DNA of 5,637 bases from Acidiferrobacter sp. GTDB taxonomy: Bacteria > Pseudomonadota > Gammaproteobacteria > Acidiferrobacterales > Acidiferrobacteraceae. Location of the stretch: positions 1 through 5,637 of the forward strand of contig DAHWGZ010000115.1 of assembly GCA_027335965.1 (NCBI GenBank), given 5' to 3'. This document shows, piece after piece, positions 5,501 through 5,637 of this stretch (positions within the stretch are counted from its first letter, which is position 1; every line of letters starts with the position of its first letter). The notes under the pieces were generated by a model. It did not search any database and was not told where the DNA came from. It was given only the letters and a program-made list of their open reading frames with translations. The position numbers and the translations under genes were made by a program.

Positions 5501-5505
5501 TCGCC

Positions 5506-5637
5506 ATGGAGCAGGACATGCAGTCGCTCAATGATTTCGATGTCGACCAGGAGACGCGCCCGCCGGCGGCAATTCCGCTCGTGCGCCTGCCCGGATCGGC
5601 GCGCGCCTCGGGGCTCGACGGGGATGCGCGCCGGGGG
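5506..5637 (+). CDS. Unrecognised protein, N-terminal 44 codons only (runs off window)
   Basis: I do not recognise this protein. The frame begins MEQDMQSLNDFDVDQETRPP and continues open to the window edge. Seen: a strongly acidic first 16 residues (E2, D4, D10, D12, D14, E16), then a proline/alanine stretch and an Arg/Gly/Ala/Ser-rich stretch without obvious secondary structure. There is no signal peptide, lipobox or membrane segment, so the N terminus looks cytoplasmic and possibly flexible. Support for coding comes from the perfect ribosome binding site, G or C at most third codon positions, and the absence of a stop. It is divergent from egtC and could share regulation with it. It does not resemble the N terminus of EgtD. 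Function is unknown. Confidence 0.6.
   Translation, partial: MEQDMQSLNDFDVDQETRPPAAIPLVRLPGSARASGLDGDARRG

Larger units (their letters stand above)
5309..5505. promoter_or_regulatory. Divergent intergenic region between egtC and the gene at 5506
   Basis: These 197 bases separate two outward-facing genes and should hold both promoters. The egtC side has one AT-rich patch (5317-5330). The rest is very GC-rich, with an 11-bp direct repeat, a 16-bp hairpin and a 14-bp palindrome. I find no convincing sigma-70 promoter for the plus-strand gene. A 75-codon frame crosses the region on the plus strand, but it lacks a ribosome binding site and is rejected. Confidence 0.6.

Noticed and set aside
5307..5534. 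75-codon plus-strand frame through the egtC divergent region
   Set aside because: It has no ribosome binding site, begins in the egtC start codon region, has a low-complexity translation and overlaps the well-initiated gene at 5506 in another frame.

Overview
The window is GC-rich, densely packed bacterial chromosome with almost no non-coding space. The divergent pair bamD / rluD-pgeF is the arrangement of Escherichia coli and many other Gammaproteobacteria, so a high-GC gammaproteobacterium is the most likely source. This is inferred from synteny and protein style, and I cannot name a genus. All intact genes look like ordinary host genes. I see no mobile elements, tRNA or rRNA genes, or CRISPR array.

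Layout: 1-258 (minus) is the N-terminal third of bamD, an outer-membrane assembly lipoprotein. From 303 to 2555 (plus) runs rluD (23S rRNA pseudouridine synthase), pgeF (YfiH/laccase-domain enzyme, ATGA overlap with rluD) and a DJ-1/PfpI-family gene with a strong ribosome binding site. From 5308 down to 2552 (minus) runs a second tight unit: an egtC-like class II amidotransferase, an egtB-like non-heme iron sulfoxide synthase 4 nt later, and nadC, whose start lies inside the 3' end of egtB. The two units converge on a four-base CTAG that supplies the stop codon of both pfpI and nadC, leaving no room for a terminator. From 5309 to 5505 is a divergent GC-rich promoter region with repeats and palindromes. 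From 5506 an unrecognised gene begins on the plus strand and runs off the end.

How the genes work together: rluD and pgeF maintain the ribosome and the cell-wall/nucleoside pool, and pfpI may add protection against carbonyl damage. The egtC-egtB pair corresponds to the oxygen-dependent sulfur-transfer and glutamate-removal steps of ergothioneine biosynthesis. The histidine methyltransferase (EgtD) and lyase (EgtE) that the pathway also needs are not here. The pair is instead transcriptionally joined to NAD biosynthesis (nadC). The EgtB-like protein departs from the usual family motifs at several places, so its thiol or histidine substrate should not be assumed. This is the most interesting part of an otherwise housekeeping window.
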